Below are positions 23,519 to 36,545 of a DNA stretch of 64,000 nt, piece by piece (position 1 is the stretch's first letter; every line of letters starts with the position of its first letter). The stretch spans positions 8,167,271 through 8,231,270 of the forward strand of contig OY992834.1 in the NCBI GenBank assembly GCA_963921425.1, read 5' to 3'. The position numbers and the translations under genes were made by a program. Below the pieces are notes generated by a model that saw nothing but the letters and a program-made list of their open reading frames with translations, did no database searches and was not told where the DNA came from. This stretch comes from Dryas octopetala. Taxonomy: Eukaryota > Streptophyta > Magnoliopsida > Rosales > Rosaceae.

Positions 23519-24946
23519 ATGAGAGGAAAGGCAAGAACTGCCCTTCTTTTCTTTTCCTTCACCGCCATCTTACTCTCTCTCTCCACCGCTCTCGACCACC
23601 AGACCCTCCTACTCCGCCCCCTCCCCACCCCACCCACCCTCTCATGGCCCGAATCCATGTCCGAAACCCAAACCTCCGAACCCGACCCGGACTCCACCAC
23701 AAACACTCTCTCCGTACAGTTACACCACATCGACGCCTTGTCGCTCAACAAAACCCCTGACCAACTCTTCCAGCTCAGACTCCAGCGCGACGCTCTCCGC
23801 GTCAAAACCCTAAGCTCCCTCGTCGCCGCTCGGAATGGAACCAGTACGGGTCGGGTTGCCGGATCTGGCTTCAGCAGCTCCATCGTCTCGGGCCTCGCAC
23901 AGGGCAGCGGCGAGTACTTCACGCGCCTGGGAGTCGGAACCCCTCCCAAGTACGTCTACATGGTCTTGGACACCGGAAGTGACGTCGTTTGGCTCCAATG
24001 CGCTCCCTGCAAGAAATGCTACGCCCAGACCGACCCGGTTTTCGACCCGACCAAATCCCGGACCTTCTCCGGGATCTCCTGCGGGTCCCCCCTGTGCCGC
24101 AAGCTCGACTCCGCCGGCTGCAATTCTCGGAAGATGTGCCTCTACCAGGTCTCCTACGGCGACGGTTCGTTCACTTTCGGCGAGTTCTCCACCGAAACGC
24201 TGACGTTTCGGGGCGCCAAGGTGGGACGCGTGGCGCTCGGCTGCGGCCACGACAACGAGGGACTGTTCGTTGGCGCGGCGGGGCTTTTGGGACTAGGCCG
24301 GGGGAGGTTATCATTTCCGTCGCAGACCGGACTACGGTTCAACAGGAAATTTTCTTACTGTTTGGTGGACCGGTCCGCCTCGTCCAAACCGTCCTCGGTC
24401 GTTTTCGGTGACTCGGCCGTTTCCCGGACCGCCCGGTTCACTCCTCTACTCGCGAACCCCAAGCTCGACACATTTTACTACGTCGAACTCCTCGGTATCA
24501 GTGTCGGTGGGACACGTGTCCCGGGAATCACGGCCTCGCTTTTTAAACTCGACCGGGCTGGAAACGGTGGGGTCATAATCGACTCGGGTACCTCCGTGAC
24601 CCGGCTGACCCGATCCGCTTACAACGGTCTCCGCGACGCTTTCCGGGCTGGAACCAAGAGCTTGAAACGGGCACCTGAGTTTTCGCTCTTCGACACGTGC
24701 TTCGACTTGTCGGGCAAGACGGAGGTGAAGGTCCCGACTGTAGTGCTGCATTTCCGAAACGCTGACGTTTCACTGCCGGCAACGAACTACTTGATTCCTG
24801 TGGATAGTGGCGGGAGCTTCTGCTTTGCGTTCGCGGGTACGATGGGCGGGTTGTCCATAATTGGTAATATCCAGCAGCAAGGGTTCCGGGTGGTTTATGA
24901 CCTGGCGGGTTCACGGGTCGGGTTTGCGCCACGTGGGTGCGCTTGA
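23519..24946 (+). CDS. nepenthesin-type aspartic protease (pepsin A1 family, ASPG/APF2-like)
   Basis: A secreted or membrane-delivered aspartic endopeptidase; single exon, 475 residues, typical of this plant group. An N-terminal hydrophobic segment (LLFFSFTAILLSLSTAL) is a signal peptide. A propeptide follows with LHHIDALSLNKTPDQLFQLR, close in pattern to the Arabidopsis APF2/At3g61820 group. The mature enzyme starts near residue 120 with GEYFTRLGVGTPP. Both catalytic aspartates are present: D151 in DTGSDVVWLQC and D355 in DSGTSVTRL. The cysteine-rich nepenthesin insert (CAPCKKCYAQTDPVFDP, then further Cys) is intact. The coding sequence is strongly GC-rich compared with its flanks, unlike the AT-richer protease cluster at 49-61 kb, so it is a separate lineage. 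The start is the first ATG, directly before the signal peptide. Confidence 0.94.
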   Translation: MRGKARTALLFFSFTAILLSLSTALDHQTLLLRPLPTPPTLSWPESMSETQTSEPDPDSTTNTLSVQLHHIDALSLNKTPDQLFQLRLQRDALRVKTLSSLVAARNGTSTGRVAGSGFSSSIVSGLAQGSGEYFTRLGVGTPPKYVYMVLDTGSDVVWLQCAPCKKCYAQTDPVFDPTKSRTFSGISCGSPLCRKLDSAGCNSRKMCLYQVSYGDGSFTFGEFSTETLTFRGAKVGRVALGCGHDNEGLFVGAAGLLGLGRGRLSFPSQTGLRFNRKFSYCLVDRSASSKPSSVVFGDSAVSRTARFTPLLANPKLDTFYYVELLGISVGGTRVPGITASLFKLDRAGNGGVIIDSGTSVTRLTRSAYNGLRDAFRAGTKSLKRAPEFSLFDTCFDLSGKTEVKVPTVVLHFRNADVSLPATNYLIPVDSGGSFCFAFAGTMGGLSIIGNIQQQGFRVVYDLAGSRVGFAPRGCA

Positions 24947-27925
24947 GTTTTGGTAGTAGTGGCTTAATGGGAAACAGGAAAGTCCTCTTTCTCTGACTTT
25001 GTTTTTTTTTTTTTTTTTATAAAATGAAAATGGGAACACAAAAGCACGGTTTAATTATTAGTAGATGGAAGAGTAGGATTTGGGATGTTGTTTTGTTATT
25101 TACAACTTACAAGGTTCACGTGTTGTTTGTTGTAGTATGTACTAAAAAATTATTACTCTAATACAAGGGTAATTCAATGGATATTTATTAAACTTTTTTA
25201 GTTTGAATTTTTGTAATTGCAAAGGTTAAAGAATGATTTGTTTTTTCCTTTAGAGGTGCAATTTGCTGCTGAGCTGTTCCCAATTCAATGAGAGTGTCCC
25301 TCTCCATTGAAGGAGTGTACAATGTTATTTGCATTATCATATAATAATCGAATTAATTATTAAAACACCATCTGAATTCGCAATTCATATGAGAGTGTGT
25401 GTTGTCTTAATGATAGTGCTATTTCTATTCTAGAAGAGGTGAGGTGTAAAAGAATGCCAAATGAGAGTGTGAATAAGTAAATTAAGTAAACGAAGTAAAT
25501 GACTACCACAAATCAATGGCATTGTGGTATTTTTATCCACCCAAGTTTGAATCCCTTTTCTTGACATGAAAGTAAATAAAGGATGCAAGTTGCAACACAT
25601 CTCATTAGTATTAATTATTTATTGGGTTAAAATTGGGGGAGCAATTTTACTCTATACCCATTGATCACCTGATTGGCACGTGAGGATAGGTCTCTCATGA
25701 CCATTGATCACCTGATCGACACGTGAGGGGGTCTTTGATTATGTCTGACCGGTCTTCTATAATCATTGGTTCACGTAATCGGCTTGTGAGAGGTGGTTGC
25801 GTGAGGAACATAAGGTGTTAATTATGTATGGCGGTCTCTTTATAATATTGATTACGTGATTCGCATGTGAGATTTGATTTTTGTAAAAGAATTTTAAGGT
25901 CATACAAATTACAAGAGAACATCAACGAGTTCATTAACATCTAAGGATCAAAAGCATGATTGTTTGGAGTAAAACTTGATTGTATAATTTTCTCATATAC
26001 AAGCACTTAGAAAGATATTTGGAAATGGGGGCGAATAATTTGAAGAAGAAAACGACTGAATGCAGAGAATAGGGCACTAGAAGCAGACCTCACCCTCATC
26101 TCGCAATCAGGGTTGAGCTTTCTAAGTCAAATGAGCACATGGAGCATGTACTGTGAGAGTGTGAGACGAAACATGGTGTCATTTTCTCAATGATGTTGGT
26201 ACCGCCCACGTACTATACGATCACGTACCTTCGATACTCCATATATAGGCTTGTCCTTTTTCGACAATATTTTTTTGTTTTTGTGACAATTTCAGTTTTG
26301 TTTATTTCTGCTTTCGCTTTTGTGGTGTGGACCGTGGAAATTAAGAGTGAAAAATCGTCAACTAAAGTGAGTGGTGGTAATTGGCCAAAAAAAAAAGTGA
26401 GTGGTGGTAGGTTTGCTAGGAAAGTGCCAAGCAATTCTCTAGCTGCTTTAAGATATGTTGGACTTTATCTGCCAAAAATTAAAAGTGAAAGTTGTGTGAA
26501 CACCGGAAGCAAGGCTAGCAAGCACAGAGTAATGCTCTTTAATAAGATTACAATTATGAATGCAGGACATTGTAACATGGGTTGTGTCTCCACTTTCCCT
26601 ATAAGATAATGACCTTAGCTACCCATGCTCTATGCTCTACTTAGCACTGCTCTTGATGGAATATTTTCTTTCTATTTAAGGGTTGGTTTGATGTCCTCCG
26701 TATCCCCAATTCCATATTGGGCCATGGGTATGGTCCTATGGATATCAACCATCAACTGTTTTAATATTAAGTTTTTTTTTTTTTTTTTATTATCCCACAC
26801 ACGCGCATTAGGTATGCTTGATCCAATGCTAAAGAGAGTTTAAGACTTTAAGTTAAGGGCAAGAACATACCATTAGTGCAAAGCATGAAACATTTGTTGC
26901 ATTTACGAACCAATTATGATTTTATCTAGGAAGATCTGGATGACTAAATTGGATAAATATGCATATTTATGTATGCACGTGGCTTGAGTCTTTTGTTTCA
27001 ATACTCTATATATCATCATGGTCCATGGACAGTGTTCATAGATTTGGAATATATTATGTTGGTTGGGCCAGATGATAATTAGTCTCATGTACATCAAGAA
27101 GACAAAAATGAATTCCCCTAATATTATAATATTCGTTTAATTTGTGGTATTGCTTAGTAAAGAAAGGTGGAAGAGGAAGAGAGGAACCTACATGCTAATA
27201 TCCTGTCTCTCCAAAACATGTGCCATGGTCGTCCATGTGCACACAGAGAGCATGATCATGAATCATGATCCCATCTTTAAGAGGAAGGATTTTGGGGTGT
27301 AGCCTAAAGATTAAGAGTTAGAGACTTTGTGAGCTACAATATCTAAACAAAAAATGATTATCAATTTTGATTTTATTATAAATTTCTCTGTGACAAGCAA
27401 ATGGACCAGGTCGGACTGAAGTTTTTTAGCTCATCAAACACGGTATGAGCACGATACAAACATGAGTTTGAATTCGAACCGAACTGGACACGATTCACTT
27501 AACATTGTCTTTTCTTTCAAAAAAACTTTTCAACAAGAAATCGAATTTAAAAAAAAAAATAACGTAAGATAAAATTTAAGCTCAATTATAACCCTATAAA
27601 AATACAAAGAAAAAGGGGCCCATGGGCCTGGCTGTTTTAAGGCACAATACAAACATAACAAGAGCACAAATCGGCCGTAGATTGTGGACCGTGTTGAGTT
27701 CAAGCCTTGGCCATCTAGATCAACACGAGCACGACACTATTAAATAAGTCCTCATGAATACGGTACGAAACATGAATAAGCCCAACTTAAGATGGGCCCG
27801 GCCCGTTTGACTAAAACTAAGAAATAAGAAGAGTTGAAAATACCCAAAAACACAGACACATACGACCCCAGAATCTTGAAAACTCAAACCCGCCATCTTT
27901 CTCTGCGAGTTTCAAACATAGAATA
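24947..27925. other. intergenic DNA with degenerate repeats
   Basis: 25655-25880 has four drifting copies of a CATTGATCACCTGATCGGCACGTGAGG-like unit (listed separately). 27400-27810 has GAGCACGA, GGCCCATGGGCCTGG and GGGCCCGGCCCG motifs resembling hAT-2 termini, probably a dead hAT-like fragment. A 139-residue frame at 26190-26609 has no recognisable features. No gene supported. Confidence 0.5.
25655..25880. repeat. degenerate direct repeats containing CACGTGAG
   Basis: Core ATTGATCACCTGAT-GCACGTGAGG occurs at about 25660 and 25703, with weaker versions at about 25763 (ATTGGTTCACGTAATCGGC) and 25845 (ATTGATTACGTGATTCGCATG). Spacing is about 43, 60 and 82 bp. Confidence 0.65.
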
Positions 27926-30217
27926 ATGGAAGAAGAGGGAGGGGGGAAGGTGAGGGTTTTGATAGAGAACGCGACCAATTCAACCCAACCCGAGGTCGAC
28001 CTGCGCCTCCTCAAGGCCATCAAGTCGGTGGTCCGAAACTCCGATTCGGAGCTCCGGCTCGCCGCTCATGTTCTCATGGATCTTATGAAGCGCGACCACT
28101 CTCAGGTCCTATTTATGTACATAATCTCACTTTCTTCCACAAAAATTAATGTTTATATTACGAATATTTCCATTTATTTCTTTAATTTGGATTTATATAG
28201 TGTATTTTGGCTAGGGTTTATTTTCTTACCTTATGTTTGGTTGGCGAGAAATTTAGGAAAGGATTGCGGTTTTGAACTCAACATTTAGTGAAATTATAAG
28301 GAAAGAAATATAAAACCTTGGGTTGTATGTTATGCTCCATACTTGTGGTGTTCTAATTTGCTGGAAATTGTTGTTTAATCTGTTTGTGTTTGCTAAAATT
28401 GTGGGGTGTCATAATGCTGCTGTGTTATGACTTATGGAAGAGAAGAAATTTTTGCTAAAATATGAATTTTGCAGGTCCGGTACCTCACACTTCTTATAAT
28501 TGATGAGCTTTTTATGCGGTCGAAGCTCTTTAGAACCCTTGTCGTTGAGAATTTGGATCAGTTGTTGACTTTAAGCGTCGGGTTTAGAGAAAATTCACCA
28601 CTCCCAGCGCCATTAAATGTTGCAGCTGCTCTACGAAAGAAGGCAATTGAGTTTTTGGAGAAATGGAATGATTCATTTGGGGTTCATTATAGGCAGATAA
28701 GATTAGGGGTTGATTACCTTAAAAACACCCTTAGGTTTCAATTCCCAAATCTACAGGCAAATGCAGCTCGGATTCGGCAGGAGAGAAGGGAAAGGGAGAG
28801 GAAGACTCAGGAGATCTTATGCAACAAATTTGAGACTTTGAAAAAGATGTTTACTTCAATAAAGGAAGAAATACAGTCAACAATTGATGAGATTGGGGAG
28901 TGTTTAGAAATTGTACTTGCTAAAGAGGAACATGTGCAATTGGGTCCTTTAGATGAAGAAGACTTGGATGAGATCCATTCTTATGAGTTTCGGCAGTTAC
29001 GCTTACAGGTATTGGAAGAAGCAGAAAAAGTTCATGAGAATAGTGAAAACAAAGTGGTTTGTGATGTACTGAGGGAGCTTTACAAGCTGTTGGTAACGAA
29101 GCATTTGGTTGCTGTCCAAGAATGGATCTCTGTTCTTGTGAGGGTTGAACTGACCGATAACAGGTCCAGAGATTCCTATTTGAAGGAGCTCATTGATATT
29201 CAGAATCGTATTAATTCAGTGAAGAAGAAGTGTGAAGAGTCGGGTTGTGCTCTTACAAACACTGCTAATCATGATGAAGAAGATTTTTGGGAGGAAGGCA
29301 AGATTGGACCAATTGAGAGTGGGAGGTCTAGTCTTCCCAATAACAAAATTGGAGATCGTGCTGGGACATCAACATCTGGTGCTGTACAAGATAGAGTTCC
29401 TAAATGCCTTGATATTAAGACCGATGGCAACAAAGTGCTCAGTCATGGAGGGGGTGGAAGTGAGTCAAACCCTCTGAGGAGTAAGCTTTTGGCCAAAGCT
29501 CCAGAGGTGAAGTGGGGCTCTTATTTGGACAATTGGGGTTCAAAGAGGGATGTATTAGCCAACCAACGGGGATTGGATCTTGAAAGTCATTGGGGTAGGG
29601 TGGATCAGGATGCAGTTATTCCAGCAGAAAAGATTGCAGAGTTAAATCTTCAGGCTACTGTATACAAAGAAAAGCAGGTTGAAATTCCACCATGCCGAGC
29701 TCCTTTAAGCAAAGGAGGACTTTGTCAGAGAAGAGATTTGAGAATTTGTCCATTTCATGGACCTATCATACCCAGAGATGATGAGGGAAAGCCACTCAAT
29801 CCGAACCCTCCAAAAGACGAGACAACTCTTGATTCAGGGACCAATTTAGTAGAGCAGTTAGCGAAACAAGCCGTGAAGAATGTTCGTGAGAAAGATAAAG
29901 AGTTAGCAAGGAAGAGAGAAATTGATAAAAAAGTGCTGAAGCGTGCAAAGCTTGCAAAAATACGAGAACACAATGAAGCGGTTTTACGTGATGCTGCGCT
30001 GGCTTCAACTTCTAAGTCTGCAGCTATTGGAGAAGATTGGAAGGCATCATCGAGAAAGAAGAAGCAAAGCCTTGCATCCATGCTGAAGAAGAAAGAGACA
30101 CCAAAAGATAGATTAGCTCAGAGGCTTTTAAATACACGATCGAGTGCTGCCACTGTAAGACAGCTTACATTGGGTGAGGATACAAATTACAGAGAAGCCT
30201 TCCCGAATCAGTGGTAA
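27926..30217 (+). CDS. UVSSA: UV-stimulated scaffold protein A homologue
   Basis: Binds stalled RNA polymerase II and helps recruit and stabilise repair factors in transcription-coupled nucleotide excision repair in the nucleus. Exon 1 is 27926-28105, exon 2 28475-30217 (GT-AG, phase 0), 640 residues. The N-terminal part (about 1-170) is the helical VHS-like domain, including LLKAIKSVVRNSDSELRLAA and YLTLLIIDELFMRSKLFR. The C-terminal UVSSA zinc motif is clear: C467, C477, C485, H488 in CRAPLSKGGLC-RICPFHGP, followed by the lysine-rich tail. The middle is charged and coiled-coil-like (RRERERKTQEIL). The start is the first ATG after the leader and gives a family-like N-terminus. Length is close to that of other plant homologues. 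I see no disruption. Confidence 0.93.
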
Positions 30218-32996
30218 CTGGACAGTGAACACTTTCTTTCTGTGCTTGTGGGCTTATTGAGAAGATTAGTAGCCCATATGTGCACTCTTAGGTAATGGAT
30301 AAGAGCAGACTCCACACTCCAATACACTGAAGAGTATTACTGTTTGATTTGTTTGTTTTTTCTTGTAAATTGCTTTCTTTTAATTTTTTGGCCGATTTTG
30401 TAACATAATGTTTATTTTTCCTATTTGAATTCTTTCAAAAAAGTGCATATAAGGGGAGGTTAATAAATAAAAAGTTGAATTTCGAGTTGCTAATGGGAAG
30501 CTACTATATCTTCATGTTCTGCTACTCTTATCATGACTGTAAGTTTTGTTGTGGTTGTTCAACTTGCATATTTGATATTTTTGTACAAGTGGGCTTGTAG
30601 TTTCCTTGGGCTGTTGTGTCATAGAATCATCTATAACAAGGGCAGTTCATTCGACCAAAAAAAAAAAAAACAAGGGCAGTTTAGAATTTGATACAATGGC
30701 TGTTAATGTTATTGGGTGGCTTGCTTTGCTCTCTTCGGTTTGATTATGCAATGGACAATGGTACAGACAATAATCATAACCAAAGAGAATAGGTTCAACG
30801 GCTGCTGCTCAACCTTTGGTTTCAACCACTTTTTGGATGGTTACTTATGACACAAAATGACGAATTAAAGATGTGTTAGTAACGTTGAATCCAAGTCATC
30901 TTTTTATGCTATTATTAATGTCCCAACAACAATAGCATTCATTCTCCTAGAGTCAGTGTTAAACAATATGTTCAACTAGACCAGTGTTAAAGGCGTATAC
31001 CCATGAGTAGTTTAATAAGACGCATACCATACTCTAGGCCATCCAATGACGAATAAAATAAAAGTATGAAAATCCGACGATTATAAAACTAAAGATTAGA
31101 GCATGTGAGTATGAAAATCCGACGACATGTTTCTTATTAATATTTTATTTTTATCGATTTAGAATATAGTATTTGAAGTTGGATTCACTTGTACAAGTAA
31201 GTCTCACCTTTATTAGAAATGTGGTACACATATGTATTCAAAATGTCGTTTCTTAATATTATTCTTGATCTTATTGTTTATTAAAGCACTTCAAGATATG
31301 TATCTGAACATTTTCATCTTCAACAAATAATGTATTTAATTTTGTAACTTGAAGAATGAGATAAAAAGGTTTAAGCATGCTTATGAAACGAGAGAAACGT
31401 TCAAGTCACCGTTGCAGCAGCACTAAGTTTTATATTTTTGGAATAATTTGTTATTGGCATGATGGGGAGGTAAACATCATTTCCATAAAAAAAATTCTCA
31501 CAAAGTTGAGTGTTTGTGTGTGTGTCCCCGTGCAAGATACGTTGGATTTCTTTAAGTAAAGAGTAGTTCAACTTCAAATGTAAATGATCTAATTGCTTGA
31601 CGGATGACATACCGAAGATCTCATGCTTTAGTCCATGTTTTTTAGATTCCAGAAACCATTTGATTTTGGGTATTTTGAACTCTTATTTTGGTTATTTGAC
31701 CTACACAAATTCAAATGAAAAATATCCCAAATCAAATAACCAAATATAAGAGTGAATAAAAAAATACGATGAACTTGTGTCACCCTTTTGGATGCAAAAA
31801 TATTACTTTTTTCTTTGTTAAGCAACAAAAGTATTACTTTTGTTTTTGCCACTCACAAAAATATCACTTTGAAAACCTAAAATTGGCTAACTTTTCCAAA
31901 ATTAATCAGCCTAATTTTGCAAAGCATTTTGAATACAGTTATTGCTTCTGTTTTCCTGCAGTTTTTGTAGCTTGGTTTCTAGCTAGTTTGTTAGCTTTCT
32001 GCTTCTGACTCCTGTTTTGTTGTTACCTTTCAGGCTGTTGTGTTTCTCTTTTTTTTTTTTTCCTGGTTCTGTCAGTAAATTTTTTATTTACCAAAAATAA
32101 AAAACTTTGGCACAGAAAAGTGTAAAGAAAAAATAGGACCCACCTATGAGAAAAAAGAAGTAAACCTATGATACATATCCACTAAATAGTAGTTGGTTGA
32201 AATGGAGTCCAATAATGTGCACCACATACATACACCCTATTGACATCTCACATTGTTTCCTCTGGTCTGACCACACTCCCCACTCACATAAAGTACATAA
32301 TCATTGTTTTTTTTTTTTTTTAAGAATAATGGGTTAAAAATTGAAATAGAGTCCATTAATTACACAGTAACAACAGCTAATAAGTAATAACCGTGGAACC
32401 TCAAGGAGGAGAAGCAGCTTCTCTTTTAGTAATAACCAAATCAAATGGTTCTGACCAAAAACTAATCAAACCAGATGTTTAATTAACTTACAATCATAGT
32501 AACCTCCCCTATATTAACCAGTCACATTGCTAATTCAAAATTCCCATGACTGAATCTCTCTTTGTTAGTTTGTTCACCCAAAAGAAAATTCCCATAACTG
32601 AATCTTTTAATAAGCACTTGAAACCCGTTCGATCTTAATCCAATGGCTGATATCACTTGGACGGTGATCCATCTCTTTCTCTCTCCCTCTCTGTAAAATG
32701 AAGAAAAAGCACCCCTTTTGAGAAAAAAATATTTTTCGTTCCCTTATCACACACATTGCAATCGCAATTTTCCCTTTTTTTTTCCTTCCAATTCTTTGTT
32801 CATTCTCGTAGAATTACGTACCAAAGAATCCTACGATTCATACCATCAATCAAAATTTGATCTTTTTCTTACTCTCCTTCGTCATCTTCTGGTCTGTACT
32901 GTAGCAATCATATCATATACATTTCCCAAATTTCAATTCTTTTTTCTCTTTCAAATTTTGTTGGGGGGTTTTTCTTTCTTTGTTTCCCCTGTATGA
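30218..32996. other. intergenic DNA between UVSSA and the SINA-like gene
   Basis: No gene supported. A small inverted repeat at about 31660-31775 pairs TATTTTGAACTCTTATTTTGG with a complement of CCAAATATAAGAGTGAATA, a possible short MITE. ACAAGGGCAGTT is duplicated around a poly-A run at 30639-30681. ATGAAAATCCGACGA occurs twice at about 31066 and 31111. The last 300 bp are the presumed promoter and T-rich leader of the next gene. Confidence 0.5.
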
Positions 32997-35616
32997 ATGG
33001 AATCAGATTGCATTGAAAGTGTGCCATCTTCGGATTTGATGGAGGAGGATGAGATCCATGGCCGCCCTCACCACTTTCTCCCAGTTCCAAAGCCTCATAA
33101 CAACAACAATAACAATCCCAGCACCACCAGTGTCCATGAGCTTCTTGAATGCCCTGTTTGTACCAATTCAATGTACCCTCCAATCCATCAGGTTTGTCCT
33201 TTATTGCGTTTTGCTTAATGGGTTCAGTTTTTTTTTCCCTTTTGGTTATTTTGCCTGTTTTGGTTTGTTCAATTTGCTTGTAATAATATATAGTTTATGT
33301 TTCTGAGGCCCTGGTTAGTGAAGATTTTAAATTTTTTTGTTGGAGTTATATTAACTTGATTAATTGTTTGTGGGGTTAAATTCTATGGGATGATTATGTT
33401 TGTGGATTTAGGTTGGTAGATTGACTGGATTGGAAGGTGAGGGATTTATCTGTGTTTTTGGGTGGAATGAATAGAGGGTAAAAGATACTATTACAGTATT
33501 ACTGGCTGAAATTTGTTAGAAAGCAACATTGACCCTTGTTAGTTAGAATTCTATAATTTGTCTAGCCAAACAACACTCTAATTTGATGTGATTTACTCAG
33601 TATTGAAGTGATGAGCAGCAAAGAGTTTGAATAATTACTTCAATTTGAAGTGTGTTTTTGGTGTTCCTACAACAGGAAACATATAGTACAAAAGTTCATT
33701 CCATTATTGTTTCTATGTGTTGAGATACCTGGGGTTGCTGAATATGTTGTTGAGGATCCTATTTATCACTTGGTTTGGAGAGGGATTACCATCAACAATG
33801 AGCTTTGAAATCCCCCAGAGTGCGGGTAAGGTGAAGTGGGTTAAACAATGGTGACACTTTCAAGAATTTCTTGAGATTTTCTTAAGGATAGTTTACCTCT
33901 GGAAAGCCTTTTTTTTTTTTTTTTCAAAATTGCGTGTGTTGAGTTCATAGGATTATTTATTAATCCTTTCGGTGCTGCTGTGGATGAAAATATATTAGTT
34001 GTTTGTTTGAATTTGTGTAGTCATTTTGATTCATTTGGAGTAGAGGACAGGTGTAATTACTCTCTCTCTCGATCTGTGTCTCCCATGCATTATTCCAGCT
34101 CTCTCTGCTGTATATATTGACATAACATATCTTTGGTGGTGTAATGCATCATATGTATATCACTTTAGGTGTTGTACTATTTATTTGAAGATTCGAGTTT
34201 TCTTAGTAGAACTTCCCTACCCTGAAAAATAGAGTTATTTACCTTACATCTTGCTTCATTATCCTTATGAAATCAAGAAATATCAATGAACCACTGCCCT
34301 TAGATTTATTTGGGATGGCCTTGAATGGGGGAATTTTCTATACTATGTAGCTGCTCGTAAAATTCATTTAAAGATTGGATGACCTTTCTGGCTTATAAAC
34401 TAAATTTCTTGTTTCTGCAGTGTCACAATGGGCATACCCTGTGTTCCACGTGTAAAACAAGGGTGCATAATCGGTGCCCAACTTGTAGACAGGAGCTTGG
34501 TGACATAAGGTGTCTAGCACTGGAGAAGGTAGCTGAGTCACTTGAACTGCCTTGCAAGTACTGCTCTCTTGGGTGTCCAGAGATATTCCCCTATTACAGT
34601 AAACTCAAACATGAGGCTGTGTGTAACTTCAGACCATACAACTGTCCATATGCTGGATCAGACTGCTCTATTGTTGGGGATATTTCATTCCTTGTTTCTC
34701 ATCTACGGGATGATCACAAAGTGGACATGCATTCTGGATGCACTTTTAACCATCGTTATGTTAAGTCTAATCCCCGTGAAGTAGAAAATGCCACATGGAT
34801 GCTAACTGTAAGTATGTATGTATTTTTTTGTGTGTATATGTGTGTGTGCGCCAAAACTTGTTACTGTGAATGAAATAATGATAAAGAAGAATTTGATGAA
34901 TAGAAACCTTTGAAATGCTTAGTTGGCGCACACTAAGATATTGAACATGAGCCAACTCTTTCTATAACAAGGATTGGATCCATTATTAGGTAGAAGTTGT
35001 ATAAATCAAGAAATCCTGAGTTTTCTCAATTGGGTTTTAGTGTTAAGTTAATGCTTGAATGACATTACTGACCAATGAAATAGTTACACTTTAGCTGATT
35101 GGTTCAACTTTCCCAATTAAGATGGGACTATGGGAGTCATGGGACCCTTGTTATCATTCTTTAAGACTAGATGAACTGTAACTACATAGCATATATGAGA
35201 TTTATGTTTTGATTTTTATGATATCAAAGTAATTGTCTTGTTTTCATCCTTGCTAGGTCTTCCACTGTTTCGGTCAGTACTTCTGTCTCCATTTCGAAGC
35301 CTTCCAGCTTGGCATGGCTCCTGTTTACATGGCATTTCTCCGTTTCATGGGAGATGAAACAGATGCTCGGAACTACAGCTACAGCTTGGAGGTTGGAGGA
35401 AATGGCCGAAAACTCATCTGGGAGGGCAACCCAAGAAGCGTAAGGGATAGCCACAAGAAGGTTAGAGACAGCCACGACGGCCTCATAATACAGCGCAACA
35501 TGGCGCTTTTCTTCTCTGGCGGGGATAGGAAAGAGCTGAAGCTGCGAGTTACAGGGCGGATATGGAAAGAACAGCAGAACCTGGAAGGCGGTACCTGCAT
35601 ACCTCTCTGTAATTAG
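32997..35616 (+). CDS. SINA-like E3 ubiquitin ligase (SINAT family)
   Basis: Targets proteins for ubiquitin-dependent degradation; plant SINATs act on autophagy, hormone and immunity regulators. Three exons: 32997-33191, 34421-34807, 35257-35616, all phase 0 and GT-AG, 313 residues, the family's usual length. The RING finger is split by intron 1 right after Q65: C52, C55, C66, H70, C73, C76, C84, C87. The SIAH-type zinc finger follows (CKYCSLGCPEIFPYYSKLKHEAVC onward, about 112-165, shown here only by position) and then the C-terminal TRAF-like substrate-binding/dimer domain (VFHCFGQYFCLHFEAF to the end). The N-terminus is acidic and carries an Asn run. The ATG chosen gives the standard MESDxIE-type SINAT start. 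Confidence 0.96.
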
Positions 35617-36545
35617 GATGGTGGGATATCTCTCTCTCATCTGTCTGTGTGCTAATTGCTAAACATTTTCTTAATGTTATTAGTGAATGTAGATGTTAAA
35701 GCGATTCTTTTTTTATTTTATTTATTATGTTTCTTCAATGCTGCAGGCTTAAGTTTTTATATCTAGTCTGTTAAGCTTCCAGATTAACAATCCTCTGAAG
35801 ATCAAATACCAAACTTTTGTCCTTGATGGGGTTTAGTTACAGTCTGCTTCTGCTCAATCACATTATCATCAAAGCAAAAGCACCGTGGCACATTTTCACT
35901 TCAGTTCCTTGACATGTGTTTCACTTCAGTTCCTGAGTTTTAAATGCCACTTTGTCCCCTTAACCTTTGTTAATGACACATTATTTAAAGGCGCACTTTG
36001 TCTAATAAAAGAAGTAACCATGTACGTGGAGTACACGCTAACATTTGGGATAAAACTTGTTTAAAATTTCTTGGTGCTACCTATTTCTAATAAATCTATG
36101 TAAACGTGTTGTCTTTTGAAGAAACCCAAAAAATTCATCAGTATTCAATCCATCAATTAATTGACCACATGGGTATATAAAGAAAAGGAGGAGTCTCCAA
36201 AATATTTATCATTGTCAAGTATATCAAAGTTATAAGATTTTTTGTTGGTCAGAAAAATTATAAGATTTTTGTTACATTAGAGGTTTAGGAGAGTGCTTTG
36301 TGAGAGTGCTTTGTGCAACTTCATTAAAGTGAACAGACCAAGACCATCACTAATGTCATGCTTAATTGCAAGCTTATACTTCTAAGCTTGGCGAACAAGA
36401 ATAGTTTTCATTAAACTAAGAAATAAACATTTCTTAAGTTGAATTAAACTTACACACAAAAAATTCAAATCCAAAAACCTTATTTGAACATTAATTTCAT
36501 CAAATACAAACTTGACATTGAAAGTGAAACATGGTAGGCAACACA
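35617..36545. repeat. 3' flank of the SINA-like gene, left copy of a local segmental duplication
   Basis: 35740-36190 matches 39460-40090 in scattered but collinear blocks: CAATGCTGCAGGCTTAAG / CAATGCTGCATGCTTAAG, GTTAAGCTTCCA, ATTATCATCAA-GCAAAGCAAAAGC, TACACGCTAACATTT / TACACTAACATTTTGGATAA, and GAAGAAACCCA...TATTCAATCCATCA. No gene inside. Confidence 0.65.

Noticed and set aside
23506-24932. Several long frames antisense or out of frame to the aspartic protease
   Set aside because: Shadows of a GC-rich coding region; the forward frame has both catalytic motifs.
26190-26609. 139-residue open frame with a hydrophobic N-terminal part
   Set aside because: No recognisable domain, contains a duplicated AGTGAGTGGTGGT with an A-run, no promoter or intron support.
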